Assembly: GCA_022772085.1 (NCBI GenBank)
Contig: JALFBN010000017.1
Span: 62,001 to 126,000, forward strand
Source of the DNA: Porphyromonas sp.
GTDB lineage: Bacteria; Bacteroidota; Bacteroidia; Bacteroidales; Porphyromonadaceae
DNA: 64,000 nt
Direction of reading: 5' to 3'
Position 1 is the stretch's first letter. The number at the start of each line of letters is the position of its first letter. The position numbers and the translations under genes are program-made. Below, one piece after another: positions 28,755-37,398 of the stretch. Under the pieces are notes generated by a model, which did no database searches, was not told where the DNA came from, and was given only the letters and a program-made list of their open reading frames with translations.

Positions 28755-29020
28755 TTATGTTTCATTTATCACTTCTTGGAAAGACACCTCTTGATCCGTC
28801 GCCAAATGGAGCAACAACATGAGGGAGAAGGCGCAGAGGACCGCAAGCACCTCGGAGCCGAGGGTGCTTGCGGTTGTAGGCTCGTCAGCCTCTGCTCGCG
28901 TCGGTCAAACTCCGCATTGATCATCTCATGCACGGTGTGGAGGAGATCCATGCGGTCATCGTGGATTCTAAGGTTTTCCTCACGACGCTGTTTTGAATTA
29001 TCTGTGTTTTCCGTAATCAT
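28755..29020 (-). pseudogene. Possible frameshifted small membrane protein
   Basis: From ATG 29020 the first frame gives a charged helical peptide (MITENTDNSKQRREENLR, later MDLLHTVHEMINAEFDRREQRL). After that it turns into low-complexity Pro/Ser/Cys sequence ending at 28769. In the frame shifted by -1, the same stretch reads on to a clean membrane helix (STLGSEVLAVLCAFSLMLLLHLATD) and ends at 28755. Joined, the two would make a small protein with a helical N-terminus and one C-terminal transmembrane helix. The switch point coincides with a strong hairpin at 28841-28873. It may be a broken gene, a programmed frameshift or chance; I have no family match. Confidence 0.35.
28841..28873. repeat. 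Strong GC-rich inverted repeat
   Basis: CCGCAAGCAC (28841-28850) pairs perfectly with GTGCTTGCGG (28864-28873), with three further pairs inside and a short loop. Neither side has a T-run, so it is not a typical terminator. Confidence 0.6.
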
Positions 29021-29106
29021 ATTGTGTACCCTAACTCTCAAAAAAAGTCGGCTACGCTATTCGTCAGTCTATCTTTACCATTGCCGAGGTTCATTTTCTT
29101 CGATGG

Positions 29107-29114
29107 CAAAAGTA
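29107..29114 (-). promoter_or_regulatory. Possible -7 element facing the five-repeat T9SS gene
   Basis: The minus strand reads TACTTTTG, matching TAnnTTTG. No well-spaced TTG -33 is present; instead phased TTGCA motifs lie immediately upstream, as would be expected for an activator-dependent promoter. The leader to 28606 would be about 490 nt. Confidence 0.35.
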
Positions 29115-29137
29115 GAGGGAGTTAAGGACAAGGCGCT

Positions 29138-29206
29138 TTGCAAATTCTTGCATTATTCTTGCAAAATCTCACATTTTTCATCTCCACATCCTTGCAAAAT
29201 CTTGCA
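29138..29206. repeat. Five TTGCA motifs spaced by multiples of a helical turn
   Basis: TTGCA occurs at 29138, 29148, 29159, 29192 and 29202, giving spacings of 10, 11, 33 and 10 bases. Three copies sit in the longer form CTTGCAaaatCT or close variants. The regular phasing would put all copies on one face of the helix, as direct-repeat operator sites often are. Confidence 0.5.
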
Positions 29207-29382
29207 CAAAACCCATCCAATACGCTCATAACAAACAACTTACAAAGAGAGAATTTACAAGGTACTGCAAAATCGGATTTTAAGCTCTTCACCCTCCTTT
29301 ACTTCTTTTGCCATATCCATCCCAATGCCTCTTTTTTTTGGTAATAATACCGACAACTAGGTGATTCTTGGGCAAGAAAATA

Positions 29383-29390
29383 TATCTTTG
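29383..29390 (+). promoter_or_regulatory. Possible -7 element of the hybrid two-component gene
   Basis: TATCTTTG matches TAnnTTTG and lies 100 bases before the start codon at 29491. No good -33 element was found at the usual distance. Confidence 0.35.
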
Positions 29391-29490
29391 CGGGGCAAAC
29401 GATCTGCAAAACATATCTGAATAACAACAAAAGAATACCAAATTGTCGTAGAGTACTCCATGCAAGATCTGTGAACAAACACAACACTCC

Positions 29491-32406
29491 ATGTTTATGC
29501 AATACCATAAAAGCAAATCCGAGAAATACACCAAAGATCCTCGACCACTCACCAAAACAATAGGATCCATCAGATACAAACAGTTTGTTTTAAGTACACT
29601 GACATTTGTAATCACCCTCTCTGTGCTCCTTCCTTCGTGCCGTAGAGAGGCTTCAAACCATGCGAATTATACCGATGCTCAACGACTGCAACTTGACACC
29701 ACCTCCAACCATACAAAGAATATAGACTCGCTGATGCACTTCGTGGCTCAATACCGCAAGGAAGGCGACCGCTGCCGTGAGATGGCGGCTCTGGCGGCTT
29801 TGGGACATGGCTACCAAACGGCAAGTCGGTATGCCGATGCCGTAAAAGTGCATCAAGAGCAGCTCGGCATAGCCGAGCAACTCGGCGATATACTGATGAA
29901 AGCCAGTGCACTCAACGACATCGGAGTAAACTACCGCCGATTGGGACTTTACTACGACGGGTTGGACTATCACATGCGTGCCGTGGAGACGAGTCTACTC
30001 CAACCCGAGGAGGAGACGGACGAAAAAATGCTCAAATGTCGCGCCATTGGTTACAATGGAGCCGGTAATGTGTACCTCTCCATCGGCAACTACCAAAAAG
30101 CCGACGAGATGTTGCGCAAAGCCCTTGCCATAGAGATGCGCCTCGGGAGCCACCTGGGCATGAACGTAGACCTCTCGAACCTCGGGATTGTTTACGAACG
30201 GAGAGGGATGCTCGACTCGGCATGGGCATACTACAAACAGTCTATGCACCACAGCTATCTTGCCGAAAGTTATACGGGGCAGGCCTACGGACACATGAAC
30301 TTCGGCAGACTCCATGCCCTACAAGGCGACTATCGGAAAGCGATAGCCGAGTACCACCGATCGATGGATTTGGTACACAAAGATCGGGATCTATGGATAT
30401 GGATGCAACCGGCTTTGGCCTTAGCCGAAGCCTATGTAGATGCAGGCATGATAGACAGCGCAAACTATCAGCTGGGGCTGGTGGAGGAGACTGCACAAAC
30501 CATTGGGGGCAAAGAGTATGCACCCAAGATAGCTCACCTCTATGCCAAACTCCACGAGAAGACGGGGGACTACCGAAAAGCTCTCACGCTACATCGGCAT
30601 GCCTCCGCTCAAGAGGACAGCCTCCTCAATGCACGTAACCTCTTCGAGATCGAAACACTCCAAAGCCAAATTACCAATCGATACCACGCCCAAATAAACG
30701 AAAGGAAGGAGATCGAACTACAACGAGAGCGTTGGATAAAGCGTATTACGCTATTGGTGCTCATCATTACCTCTATACTGCTCATAACGGCACTCTATGT
30801 CCAGCGTCTCCGTTCCAAAAACCTACTGGCATTGAGGCAAATGGCTGCTCTACGAGAGCACTTCTTCACCAACATCACCCACGAGTTTCGTACACCTCTG
30901 ACCCTGATACTCGGGCTAAGCCATGACCTACAACACGACAAGGAGGCCTCTCCGTGCATCCAAGAAAAAGCTAAAATCATTGAACGACAAGGCAATGGTC
31001 TTCTCACCCTGATCAACCAACTTCTCGACATCTCTAAGATCCAATCTTCGGTAGGGAATCCCGACTGGCGTCGGGGTAACATCTCAGCACACATCGCCAT
31101 GATCGTGGAGAGCTATCGCAGCTACGCCCAAAGTCGTCACATCGACCTGCAATACCTCTCCAAAGAGGAGGTGACGATGGACTTTGTACCCGACTATGCC
31201 AACAAAGTACTGAACAATCTGCTCTCCAACGCCTTCAAGTTCACGCCCGAGCATGGCAAGGTAAGCATTATCGCATGGCGCAGAGGAGAATACTTCTTCA
31301 TCGACGTTGTGGATACAGGTATCGGCATGGACAAAGCTACGCAATCGCTTATATTCGAACCCTTTTACCAAGCGGAAAGCGATGTCCGAAACGTGGGGAC
31401 GGGAGTGGGCTTGGCTCTTGTCAAGCAGATCATCGAAGCCGTCAAGGGGACTATATCCGTAGAGAGTATGGTAGGCAAAGGAACAACCTTTCATATCTCA
31501 GTACCAATACTCAACGTTTGTACCCGAGCAATGGAAGAAAGTACAGCAAGCAATGACCCGATCTTGCCCGCCACGACAGAGGAACGCCTCACGGATCACG
31601 AAGGCGAAGATGACCAATGCCGCCTACTCGTAATCGAGGACAATCGAGACATTGCCACCTACATTGGATCGCAACTTTCCGATCGCTATGCCATTTTCTA
31701 TGCCGGCAACGGCAAGGAGGGACTGGACAAAGCCCTGGAGATTGTACCCGATCTCATCATCACGGACCTCATGATGCCCGAGATGGATGGACTGGAGCTC
31801 TGCCGTGAGGTACGCAAAAACGAAATCATAAATCACATTCCCATCATCGTAGTAACGGCGAAAGTGAGCGATGAGGAGCGCATCAGGGGTATCGAAGCCG
31901 GAGCGGATGCCTATCTGACCAAACCCTTCAATAGCGACGAACTCTGCACCCGAGTAGAAAAGTTACTCGACACGAGACGTCTCCTTCGTAGGAAGTTTGC
32001 ACAAAACCCTGCGGAGGCCTGCGAAGAGGAAAATAGGGAAAGTGACGAAGTCTCCGCTCAAAGAAGAGTAGCGGATACGCGTTTCTTGTCTCGCCTTACA
32101 GACACGGTATTCTTGCTAATGAATAGGCAGAAGAAACTGGAAATTCCCGCCATAGCCTCCGAAATGTGCATGAGCTACAGTCAATTTTACCGCAAACTGA
32201 TTTCCCTCACGGGATTGCCCCCATCCGAATATGTGCAAAGAGTGCGCATACAACACGCTCAGCAGATCAAAAAGAAAAACCCCGATCTGAGCTATGGAGA
32301 GGTAGCGGAGCAATGCGGATTCAATGACTACTCCACCTTTGTACGCGCCTTCAAAGCGGTCTATGGTACCACGCCTAGCGAATCCGAACCATCCTCAAAG
32401 GACTAA
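29491..32406 (+). CDS. TPR-type hybrid histidine kinase/response regulator with AraC output
   Basis: A one-protein two-component system of 971 residues. The N-terminus has a hydrophobic segment with a lipobox-like end (LSVLLPSC, about residue 50). Residues about 60-400 are tetratricopeptide repeats in the periplasm (e.g. GYNGAGNVYLSIGNYQKADE). A transmembrane helix lies at about 418-438. The kinase has phospho-acceptor His464 (THEFRTPLTL), N-box NLLSNAFKFTPE near 577 and G-boxes DTGIGMD and GTGVGLALV. The receiver domain has phospho-acceptor Asp759 (TDLMMPEMDG). The C-terminal 110 residues are an AraC-type DNA-binding domain (LSYGEVAEQCGFNDYSTFVRAF). Unlike the classic glycan-sensing hybrids, the sensor is TPR and not a beta-propeller. 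The target is unknown; the adjacent T9SS repeat gene is a candidate. Confidence 0.85.
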   Translation: MFMQYHKSKSEKYTKDPRPLTKTIGSIRYKQFVLSTLTFVITLSVLLPSCRREASNHANYTDAQRLQLDTTSNHTKNIDSLMHFVAQYRKEGDRCREMAALAALGHGYQTASRYADAVKVHQEQLGIAEQLGDILMKASALNDIGVNYRRLGLYYDGLDYHMRAVETSLLQPEEETDEKMLKCRAIGYNGAGNVYLSIGNYQKADEMLRKALAIEMRLGSHLGMNVDLSNLGIVYERRGMLDSAWAYYKQSMHHSYLAESYTGQAYGHMNFGRLHALQGDYRKAIAEYHRSMDLVHKDRDLWIWMQPALALAEAYVDAGMIDSANYQLGLVEETAQTIGGKEYAPKIAHLYAKLHEKTGDYRKALTLHRHASAQEDSLLNARNLFEIETLQSQITNRYHAQINERKEIELQRERWIKRITLLVLIITSILLITALYVQRLRSKNLLALRQMAALREHFFTNITHEFRTPLTLILGLSHDLQHDKEASPCIQEKAKIIERQGNGLLTLINQLLDISKIQSSVGNPDWRRGNISAHIAMIVESYRSYAQSRHIDLQYLSKEEVTMDFVPDYANKVLNNLLSNAFKFTPEHGKVSIIAWRRGEYFFIDVVDTGIGMDKATQSLIFEPFYQAESDVRNVGTGVGLALVKQIIEAVKGTISVESMVGKGTTFHISVPILNVCTRAMEESTASNDPILPATTEERLTDHEGEDDQCRLLVIEDNRDIATYIGSQLSDRYAIFYAGNGKEGLDKALEIVPDLIITDLMMPEMDGLELCREVRKNEIINHIPIIVVTAKVSDEERIRGIEAGADAYLTKPFNSDELCTRVEKLLDTRRLLRRKFAQNPAEACEEENRESDEVSAQRRVADTRFLSRLTDTVFLLMNRQKKLEIPAIASEMCMSYSQFYRKLISLTGLPPSEYVQRVRIQHAQQIKKKNPDLSYGEVAEQCGFNDYSTFVRAFKAVYGTTPSESEPSSKD

Positions 32407-32744
32407 GCCACAGCTCCGCTCATTTTTGGATTTATTTCTCGGATCGAGCTGAAGCGAAGTAAAATCGGAATGGGGTAATCCGAATACGGCATCCCCACTT
32501 CCTGATGCCGAAAAGAAAGAGCTCTAGAGTAAAAAAAACTCCATATATCTATTTTTGTTGTTTCTGCCCTACACAAAAAAAGTTCATGGGCAGGATTTTT
32601 AGAGCTGTTGCCCATAAAAAAGAGGGGCATTGCGCCGTACAAGACACAAAGAATCCGTAACTTTGGAGAAATCATAAGAGGTCCACCTCCATACCGAGGT
32701 CAAAAGTGTGTGGGCAGTGGGCTGAGAGTAGTTAGACACAGAGT
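32407..32744. other. Intergenic region before the DUF4301 gene
   Basis: This 338-base region contains a candidate promoter at 32630-32665 and otherwise AT-rich sequence without a gene. I see no terminator for the upstream hybrid regulator and no riboswitch-like structure. Confidence 0.5.
32630..32665 (+). promoter_or_regulatory. Promoter for the 32.7-46.7 kb gene run
   Basis: TAACTTTG (32658-32665) fits the -7 consensus, with TTG (32630-32632) 25 bases upstream, slightly longer than usual. Predicted start near 32672, 73 bases before the DUF4301 gene. It is the only promoter-like pair I see for the following 14 kb. Confidence 0.45.
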
Positions 32745-34313
32745 ATGGAAGAAACGGAATCATTATTCTCTCCGACCGACTTAGAGCAGCTGGCAGAGCA
32801 TGGCATCTCGCAAGAGGAAGCGACCGAGCAAATCGCCTATCTACGTGAGGGGAAAAGCTATCTCAATTTGGAGGGGAGCTGTAGCCTGAAGCGTGGCATC
32901 ATGCAGGTTCCCTCCCATGAAATGCCATACTATTTGGATTTGTGGGAGGAGTATCGTGCCAATCCGTCGCACAAAATATGCAAGTTCGTCCCTGCCTCAG
33001 GGGCCGCCACACGTATGTTTCAGCAACTCTATGAGCTCCTCGACAAGGGGAGTCTTGATCCTGAAGAGTTGAGCACAGAGCAACGCCACTTTTTCGACCA
33101 CATCGAGAGCTTCCCATTCTTTGGAGAGTTGAGCGAAACCTGTCTCCGCAACGAATGGAGCACCGTGGGCAAACTACTTGAGGGAGGACGCTACGACCTT
33201 GTGGTCAAATCCCTACTCTCCCCAAGCGGTATGAACTACGGGCATCAGCCCAAAGGACTTATCCCTTTTCATAAATACCCCGATAAATACATCCGAACAG
33301 CCGCCACGGAGCATCTCGTAGAAGGGGCTCTTTATACCAAGAACAGGGATGGGATCGTGCGTGTCCACTATACCGTATCACCCGAGCATAGCGATTTCTT
33401 CAGGCAACATATCGAACGCTCTAGGGGGCGAATCGAGGGTGATTATGGAGTTATCGTGGAGAGTAGTTTCAGTTGTCAATCTTCGGGAAGCGATACCCTT
33501 GCGCTCGACGAAGAGGGCAATCCATTCCGTACCCATGATGGCAAACTGCTCTTCCGCCCGGGGGGACATGGGGCACTGATCGAAAATCTCAATGCACTAG
33601 AGAGTGATATTATCTTCATCAAGAATATCGATAATGTCTCCATGGACCATCTCAAGAGCAACACAATCCTCTACAAGAAACTGATCGGGGGCATACTCCT
33701 TGCCGTTCAAGAACGGATTTTTGGCTATCTCCATCAGCTGGAACGGGGACGCAACAGTCATACTCAACTGGAAGAAATCGTACATTTTTTGGATGAAACT
33801 CTCTGCATCAAAATCCCCCAAATAGACCTCCTCAACGACAAAGACTTGGCAGAACGTCTTGTCCAAAAACTCAATCGCCCCATACGTGTGTGCGGTATGG
33901 TACGCAATGATGGCGAACCCGGTGGAGGTCCCTACATTGTACGAGACTCCGATGGATCAACTTCGCTTCAGATCGTAGAGACGTCCCAAATCGATCCCAA
34001 CAACGAGCACGATGTGGCACTGCAACAGGGCAGCAAGTACTTCAACCCTGTGGATATTGTCTGCTCGCCATACAATTACAAGGGCGAGCACTTCAACCTC
34101 CCGGACTATGTAAATAAGCGGACGGCTTTTGTTTCTCACAAAAGCAAGGATGGAAAAAAACTACTCGCCCTTGAACGCCCCGGTCTTTGGAATGGGGCCA
34201 TGGATCATTGGAATACCCTCTTCGTGGAGGTGCCGAGCGATACCTTTACCCCTGTTAAGACCGTGGTGGATCTGCTCCGCAATGAGCACCAAAGTACAGA
34301 CGACTTAGATTGA
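32745..34313 (+). CDS. DUF4301 family protein
   Basis: The 522-residue protein is recognised by its length and typical segments: KFVPASGAATRMFQQLYELL, GLIPFHKYPDKYIRTAATEHLVEGA, FIKNIDNV and VCGMVRNDGEPGGGPYIVRDSDG. The last carries glycines and acidic residues like a nucleotidyl-transferase-like pocket, so a sugar-nucleotide link is conceivable but unproven. It has no signal peptide and should be cytoplasmic. It is the first gene of a co-directional run; pepP follows after 33 bases. Confidence 0.75.
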   Translation: MEETESLFSPTDLEQLAEHGISQEEATEQIAYLREGKSYLNLEGSCSLKRGIMQVPSHEMPYYLDLWEEYRANPSHKICKFVPASGAATRMFQQLYELLDKGSLDPEELSTEQRHFFDHIESFPFFGELSETCLRNEWSTVGKLLEGGRYDLVVKSLLSPSGMNYGHQPKGLIPFHKYPDKYIRTAATEHLVEGALYTKNRDGIVRVHYTVSPEHSDFFRQHIERSRGRIEGDYGVIVESSFSCQSSGSDTLALDEEGNPFRTHDGKLLFRPGGHGALIENLNALESDIIFIKNIDNVSMDHLKSNTILYKKLIGGILLAVQERIFGYLHQLERGRNSHTQLEEIVHFLDETLCIKIPQIDLLNDKDLAERLVQKLNRPIRVCGMVRNDGEPGGGPYIVRDSDGSTSLQIVETSQIDPNNEHDVALQQGSKYFNPVDIVCSPYNYKGEHFNLPDYVNKRTAFVSHKSKDGKKLLALERPGLWNGAMDHWNTLFVEVPSDTFTPVKTVVDLLRNEHQSTDDLD

Positions 34314-34346
34314 TAAATAAAAAACCGATTAAACCCTATAAACGCT

Positions 34347-36140
34347 ATGAACAGTATCATACCCTCACGCCTCGAAGCGCTGCGCCGTGCCATGCGTGCA
34401 AAAAATATCCAAGCCTACCTCATCGTAAGCAATGACGGACACCTTGGAGAATACACCCCCCAACATTGGAAGAGCCGTGCCTGGATTTCGGGATTCAATG
34501 GCTCGGCAGGCAGCATCGTTGTCACACAGGATAAGGCGGGATTGTGGACGGACTCTCGCTACTTCCTTCAGGCAACAAGCCAACTCGAAAATAGTACGAT
34601 AGAGCTCTACAAAGAGGGCGTCTCGGGTGTACCCGGTATCGAAGAATTCCTTACTCGGGAGCTACCCCAAGGGAGCATACTCGGGTGCGATGGCTCTTGC
34701 GTGAGCCAAGCCGAAGTGGAGCGCATGAGCAAGGAGCTTTCCGCCTTTGGCATCACGATTGACAGTAGCCATGACCTCATGGAGGGTATTTGGCTCGATC
34801 GCCCCGAAATTCCTCAAAACGAGTTCCGCATACACCCCACAGAATACTCGGGAGAAGCAACCCAAGCACGCATCCATCGCATCCTCGAAAATCTTAAGAA
34901 AAAAGGTGCAAATGCCACCATCCTCACCACCTTGGACGAGTTGGCGTGGGCGTTCAATATCCGCAATTGCGATGTCGATTGCAACCCCGTAGGCGTAGGG
35001 TTCGGCTTCATCGGCGAGAAGGAATCGGTGCTCTTTACCTTTGACCAAAAGGTGAATACCTCGCTCCGAACCGAACTCCAAGCCCAAGGAGTACGCATCA
35101 TGGGCTATCAAGATATATTCGGGTATCTCTCGGCTCTCACAGACCAAGTGGTCGTTTATGTTGACAAGGCTCGTATATCCGGCGCGGTTTACAACGCCAT
35201 AGCCCCTCATTGCCGTCAAATTGAGGGTGTTTCGGTCGTAACCATGCTCAAGTCGTACAAAAATGCAACCGAACTGGAAGGCGTGCACCGCTCCATGCAT
35301 AGAGATGGAGTGGCTCTCACCCGCTTCTTCATGTGGCTCGAAGATGCCCTCAAACGAGGAGAAACGCCAACGGAAGTGGATATTGACCGCATCCTGGCGG
35401 AGTACAGAGCCCAAAGCGATATGTATATCGGCGATAGCTTCGACACGATCTGCGGATACCAAGACCACGGAGCCATCGTACACTACCGTGCAACCCCCGA
35501 AAGTGCCCACACCCTACGCAATGAAGGGGTATTGCTCCTCGACAGTGGTGCACAATACAAGGATGGGACAACCGATATTACCCGTACCATAGCTTTGGGT
35601 GATGCCGAACCCGAAGCTGACCTCAAAGTGGACTATACCTTGGTACTCAAAGGTCATATCGCCATTGCCACGGCACAATTCCCCGAAGGCACAAGAGGGA
35701 ATCAGCTCGACATTCTCGCCCGCAAAGCTCTTTGGGATCGTGCCCTCTCTTATGGACACGGGACAGGTCACGGCGTTGGAGTTGCCCTCAACGTACACGA
35801 AGGACCTCAAAATATCCGTACAGACAACAACCCGACCCCTATGGCTGTCGGTACTTTTACCAGCAACGAACCCGGATTGTATCGAGCAGGGAAGTGGGGA
35901 ATCCGCATCGAAAATCTTATCGTTACCTGCGAGAAGTGCCGTAGCGAATTCGGTACATTCCTCGGCTTTGAGACGGTGACTCTGTGTTATTTGGACAATC
36001 GTTTAGTGGAAAAAAGCCTCCTCACTGCAGAAGAGATCGACTGGTACAATGCTTACCAAGAGCATGTATATCAAGAGATAAGTCCCCTACTAACCGCCAA
36101 AGAGGCCGCTTGGCTTCGCAACAAAACTCAAAAGCTCTGA
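34347..36140 (+). CDS. pepP: Xaa-Pro aminopeptidase (M24B)
   Basis: The metallo-enzyme removes the N-terminal residue before proline. The 597-residue protein has two creatinase-like N-terminal domains (GLWTDSRYFLQA; SVLFTFDQKVNTS) and a C-terminal pita-bread catalytic domain. Metal ligands are visible: LLDSGAQYKDGTTDITRT (two Asp), GHGTGHGVGVALNVHEGP (His), and NEPGLYRAGKWGIRIENL (two Glu). The long form of about 600 residues is typical of the eukaryotic/Bacteroidota branch. It lacks a signal peptide, so it probably finishes peptide breakdown in the cytoplasm. The next gene starts 6 bases after its stop. Confidence 0.9.
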   Translation: MNSIIPSRLEALRRAMRAKNIQAYLIVSNDGHLGEYTPQHWKSRAWISGFNGSAGSIVVTQDKAGLWTDSRYFLQATSQLENSTIELYKEGVSGVPGIEEFLTRELPQGSILGCDGSCVSQAEVERMSKELSAFGITIDSSHDLMEGIWLDRPEIPQNEFRIHPTEYSGEATQARIHRILENLKKKGANATILTTLDELAWAFNIRNCDVDCNPVGVGFGFIGEKESVLFTFDQKVNTSLRTELQAQGVRIMGYQDIFGYLSALTDQVVVYVDKARISGAVYNAIAPHCRQIEGVSVVTMLKSYKNATELEGVHRSMHRDGVALTRFFMWLEDALKRGETPTEVDIDRILAEYRAQSDMYIGDSFDTICGYQDHGAIVHYRATPESAHTLRNEGVLLLDSGAQYKDGTTDITRTIALGDAEPEADLKVDYTLVLKGHIAIATAQFPEGTRGNQLDILARKALWDRALSYGHGTGHGVGVALNVHEGPQNIRTDNNPTPMAVGTFTSNEPGLYRAGKWGIRIENLIVTCEKCRSEFGTFLGFETVTLCYLDNRLVEKSLLTAEEIDWYNAYQEHVYQEISPLLTAKEAAWLRNKTQKL

Positions 36141-36146
36141 TCCTCT

Positions 36147-36701
36147 ATGGCAGCACATATTATCCCTGTACGAGGGTTCACACCCAAGATCGGAGAAAAG
36201 TGTTTCCTCGCCGAGGGTGCTTGCATCATTGGCGATGTGGTACTCGGGCATCATTGCAGCGTGTGGTTCAACGCCGTACTACGTGGCGATGTCAATAGTA
36301 TTCGCATCGGCAATAATGTAAATATCCAAGATGGATCAGTACTCCATACCCTCTATGGAGCCTCCACCATAGAGATGGGGGACTACGTCTCCATAGGACA
36401 CAATGTAACGGTACATGGGGCAATCATACATGATTATGCCCTCATCGGCATGGGTTCGGTACTGCTGGATCATGTGGAGGTGGGCGAAGGTGCTATCGTG
36501 GCAGCAGGATCCGTGGTACTCAAAGGCACAAAAATAGAACCTCATACCCTTTGGGGAGGATGCCCTGCCCGCTTCATCAAGAATGTAGATCCGAAGCAAA
36601 GTGCCGAAATGAATCAACGTATAGCGCACAACTACTCAACCTATGCTTCGTGGTTCATGCACCCCGAGTCGGAGGCAATCCCCAAAGAAGAAAAAGCCTA
36701 A
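36147..36701 (+). CDS. Gamma-carbonic-anhydrase-like hexapeptide protein
   Basis: The 184-residue protein forms a left-handed beta-helix from hexapeptide repeats (IIGDVVLGHHCSVWFNAVLRGDV, IRIGNNVNIQDGSV, VSIGHNVTVHGAIIHDYALIGMGS). The histidines of VLHTL and IGHNVTVHG are the expected metal ligands of the YrdA/CaiE gamma-carbonic-anhydrase group. Many members have little or no carbonic anhydrase activity, so the reaction is not certain. It is wedged 6 bases after pepP and 28 bases before the aldolase. Confidence 0.82.
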   Translation: MAAHIIPVRGFTPKIGEKCFLAEGACIIGDVVLGHHCSVWFNAVLRGDVNSIRIGNNVNIQDGSVLHTLYGASTIEMGDYVSIGHNVTVHGAIIHDYALIGMGSVLLDHVEVGEGAIVAAGSVVLKGTKIEPHTLWGGCPARFIKNVDPKQSAEMNQRIAHNYSTYASWFMHPESEAIPKEEKA

Positions 36702-36729
36702 CAGAACAGAATAATAAATCATAATCAGG

Positions 36730-37398
36730 ATGAAATTTTTTATTGACACCGCCAACCTCGACAGTATCCGCGAGGCAAATGAACTCGGAGTACTCGATGG
36801 CGTTACAACGAATCCCTCTCTCATGGCCAAAGAGGGGATCTCAGGAGAAGAAAATTGCAAGGCACACTATCTCAAGATCTGCGATATGGTCGAAGGAGAT
36901 ATCAGTGCGGAAGTGATGAGCACCGACCTCGAAGGGATGCTCCGTGAAGGGCGCGACCTTGCAGCTCTCCACCACAACATTGTAGTAAAAGTGCCCGCAA
37001 CAGAAGCGGGAATCAAGGCCGTTCGTCAGTTCTCTAAAGAGGGCATCCGTACCAACTGCACTTTGATCTTCAACCTCGGTCAAGCCCTCCTGGCTGCCAA
37101 GGCCGGTGCTACCTATGTGTCGCCCTTCGTAGGTCGTATCGACGATATCTCGGGTGATGGTATGGGGCTGATACGTCAGATCGTAGAGGTATTCCGCTAC
37201 TACGGATTTGAGACGGAAGTCCTCGCTGCGAGCATTCGCCACACACGTCATGTTATCGAATGTCTTGAAGCGGGAGCCGATGTGGCTACCTGTCCTCTAA
37301 GTGCCATCAAGGGGCTCCTCAAACACCCCCTTACGGATAACGGACTGGCAGCTTTCCTTGCAGATCAAAAGCGCGTGGCCGATGCCCAAAAGAAGTAA
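36730..37398 (+). CDS. fsa: Transaldolase-like fructose-6-phosphate aldolase
   Basis: A 222-residue TIM-barrel enzyme of the short transaldolase family. It opens MKFFIDTANLDSIREANELGVLDGVTTNPSL and carries the Schiff-base lysine in NIVVKVPAT (about residue 86) and the NCTLIF and YVSPFVGRIDD segments. Members act as transaldolase or as fructose-6-phosphate aldolase, which cannot be separated by eye. The role is in pentose-phosphate metabolism. The gene ends by overlapping the DUF1343 gene by 17 bases. Confidence 0.87.
   Translation: MKFFIDTANLDSIREANELGVLDGVTTNPSLMAKEGISGEENCKAHYLKICDMVEGDISAEVMSTDLEGMLREGRDLAALHHNIVVKVPATEAGIKAVRQFSKEGIRTNCTLIFNLGQALLAAKAGATYVSPFVGRIDDISGDGMGLIRQIVEVFRYYGFETEVLAASIRHTRHVIECLEAGADVATCPLSAIKGLLKHPLTDNGLAAFLADQKRVADAQKK

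Larger units (their letters stand above)
28607..29490. other. Long gap with decayed small gene, hairpin and phased motifs
   Basis: This 884-base stretch separates the five-repeat T9SS gene from the hybrid regulator. It contains a possible frameshifted membrane gene (28755-29020, minus), a strong hairpin (28841-28873), a -7-like box on each strand (29107-29114 minus, 29383-29390 plus) and five TTGCA motifs (29138-29206). The remainder (28607-28750, 29210-29380) is AT-rich and shows no gene. Confidence 0.5.

Noticed and set aside
34662-35510. 282-codon minus-strand ORF inside pepP
   Set aside because: It lies opposite a clear M24B aminopeptidase with intact catalytic motifs; the reverse frame reads as low-quality shadow sequence.
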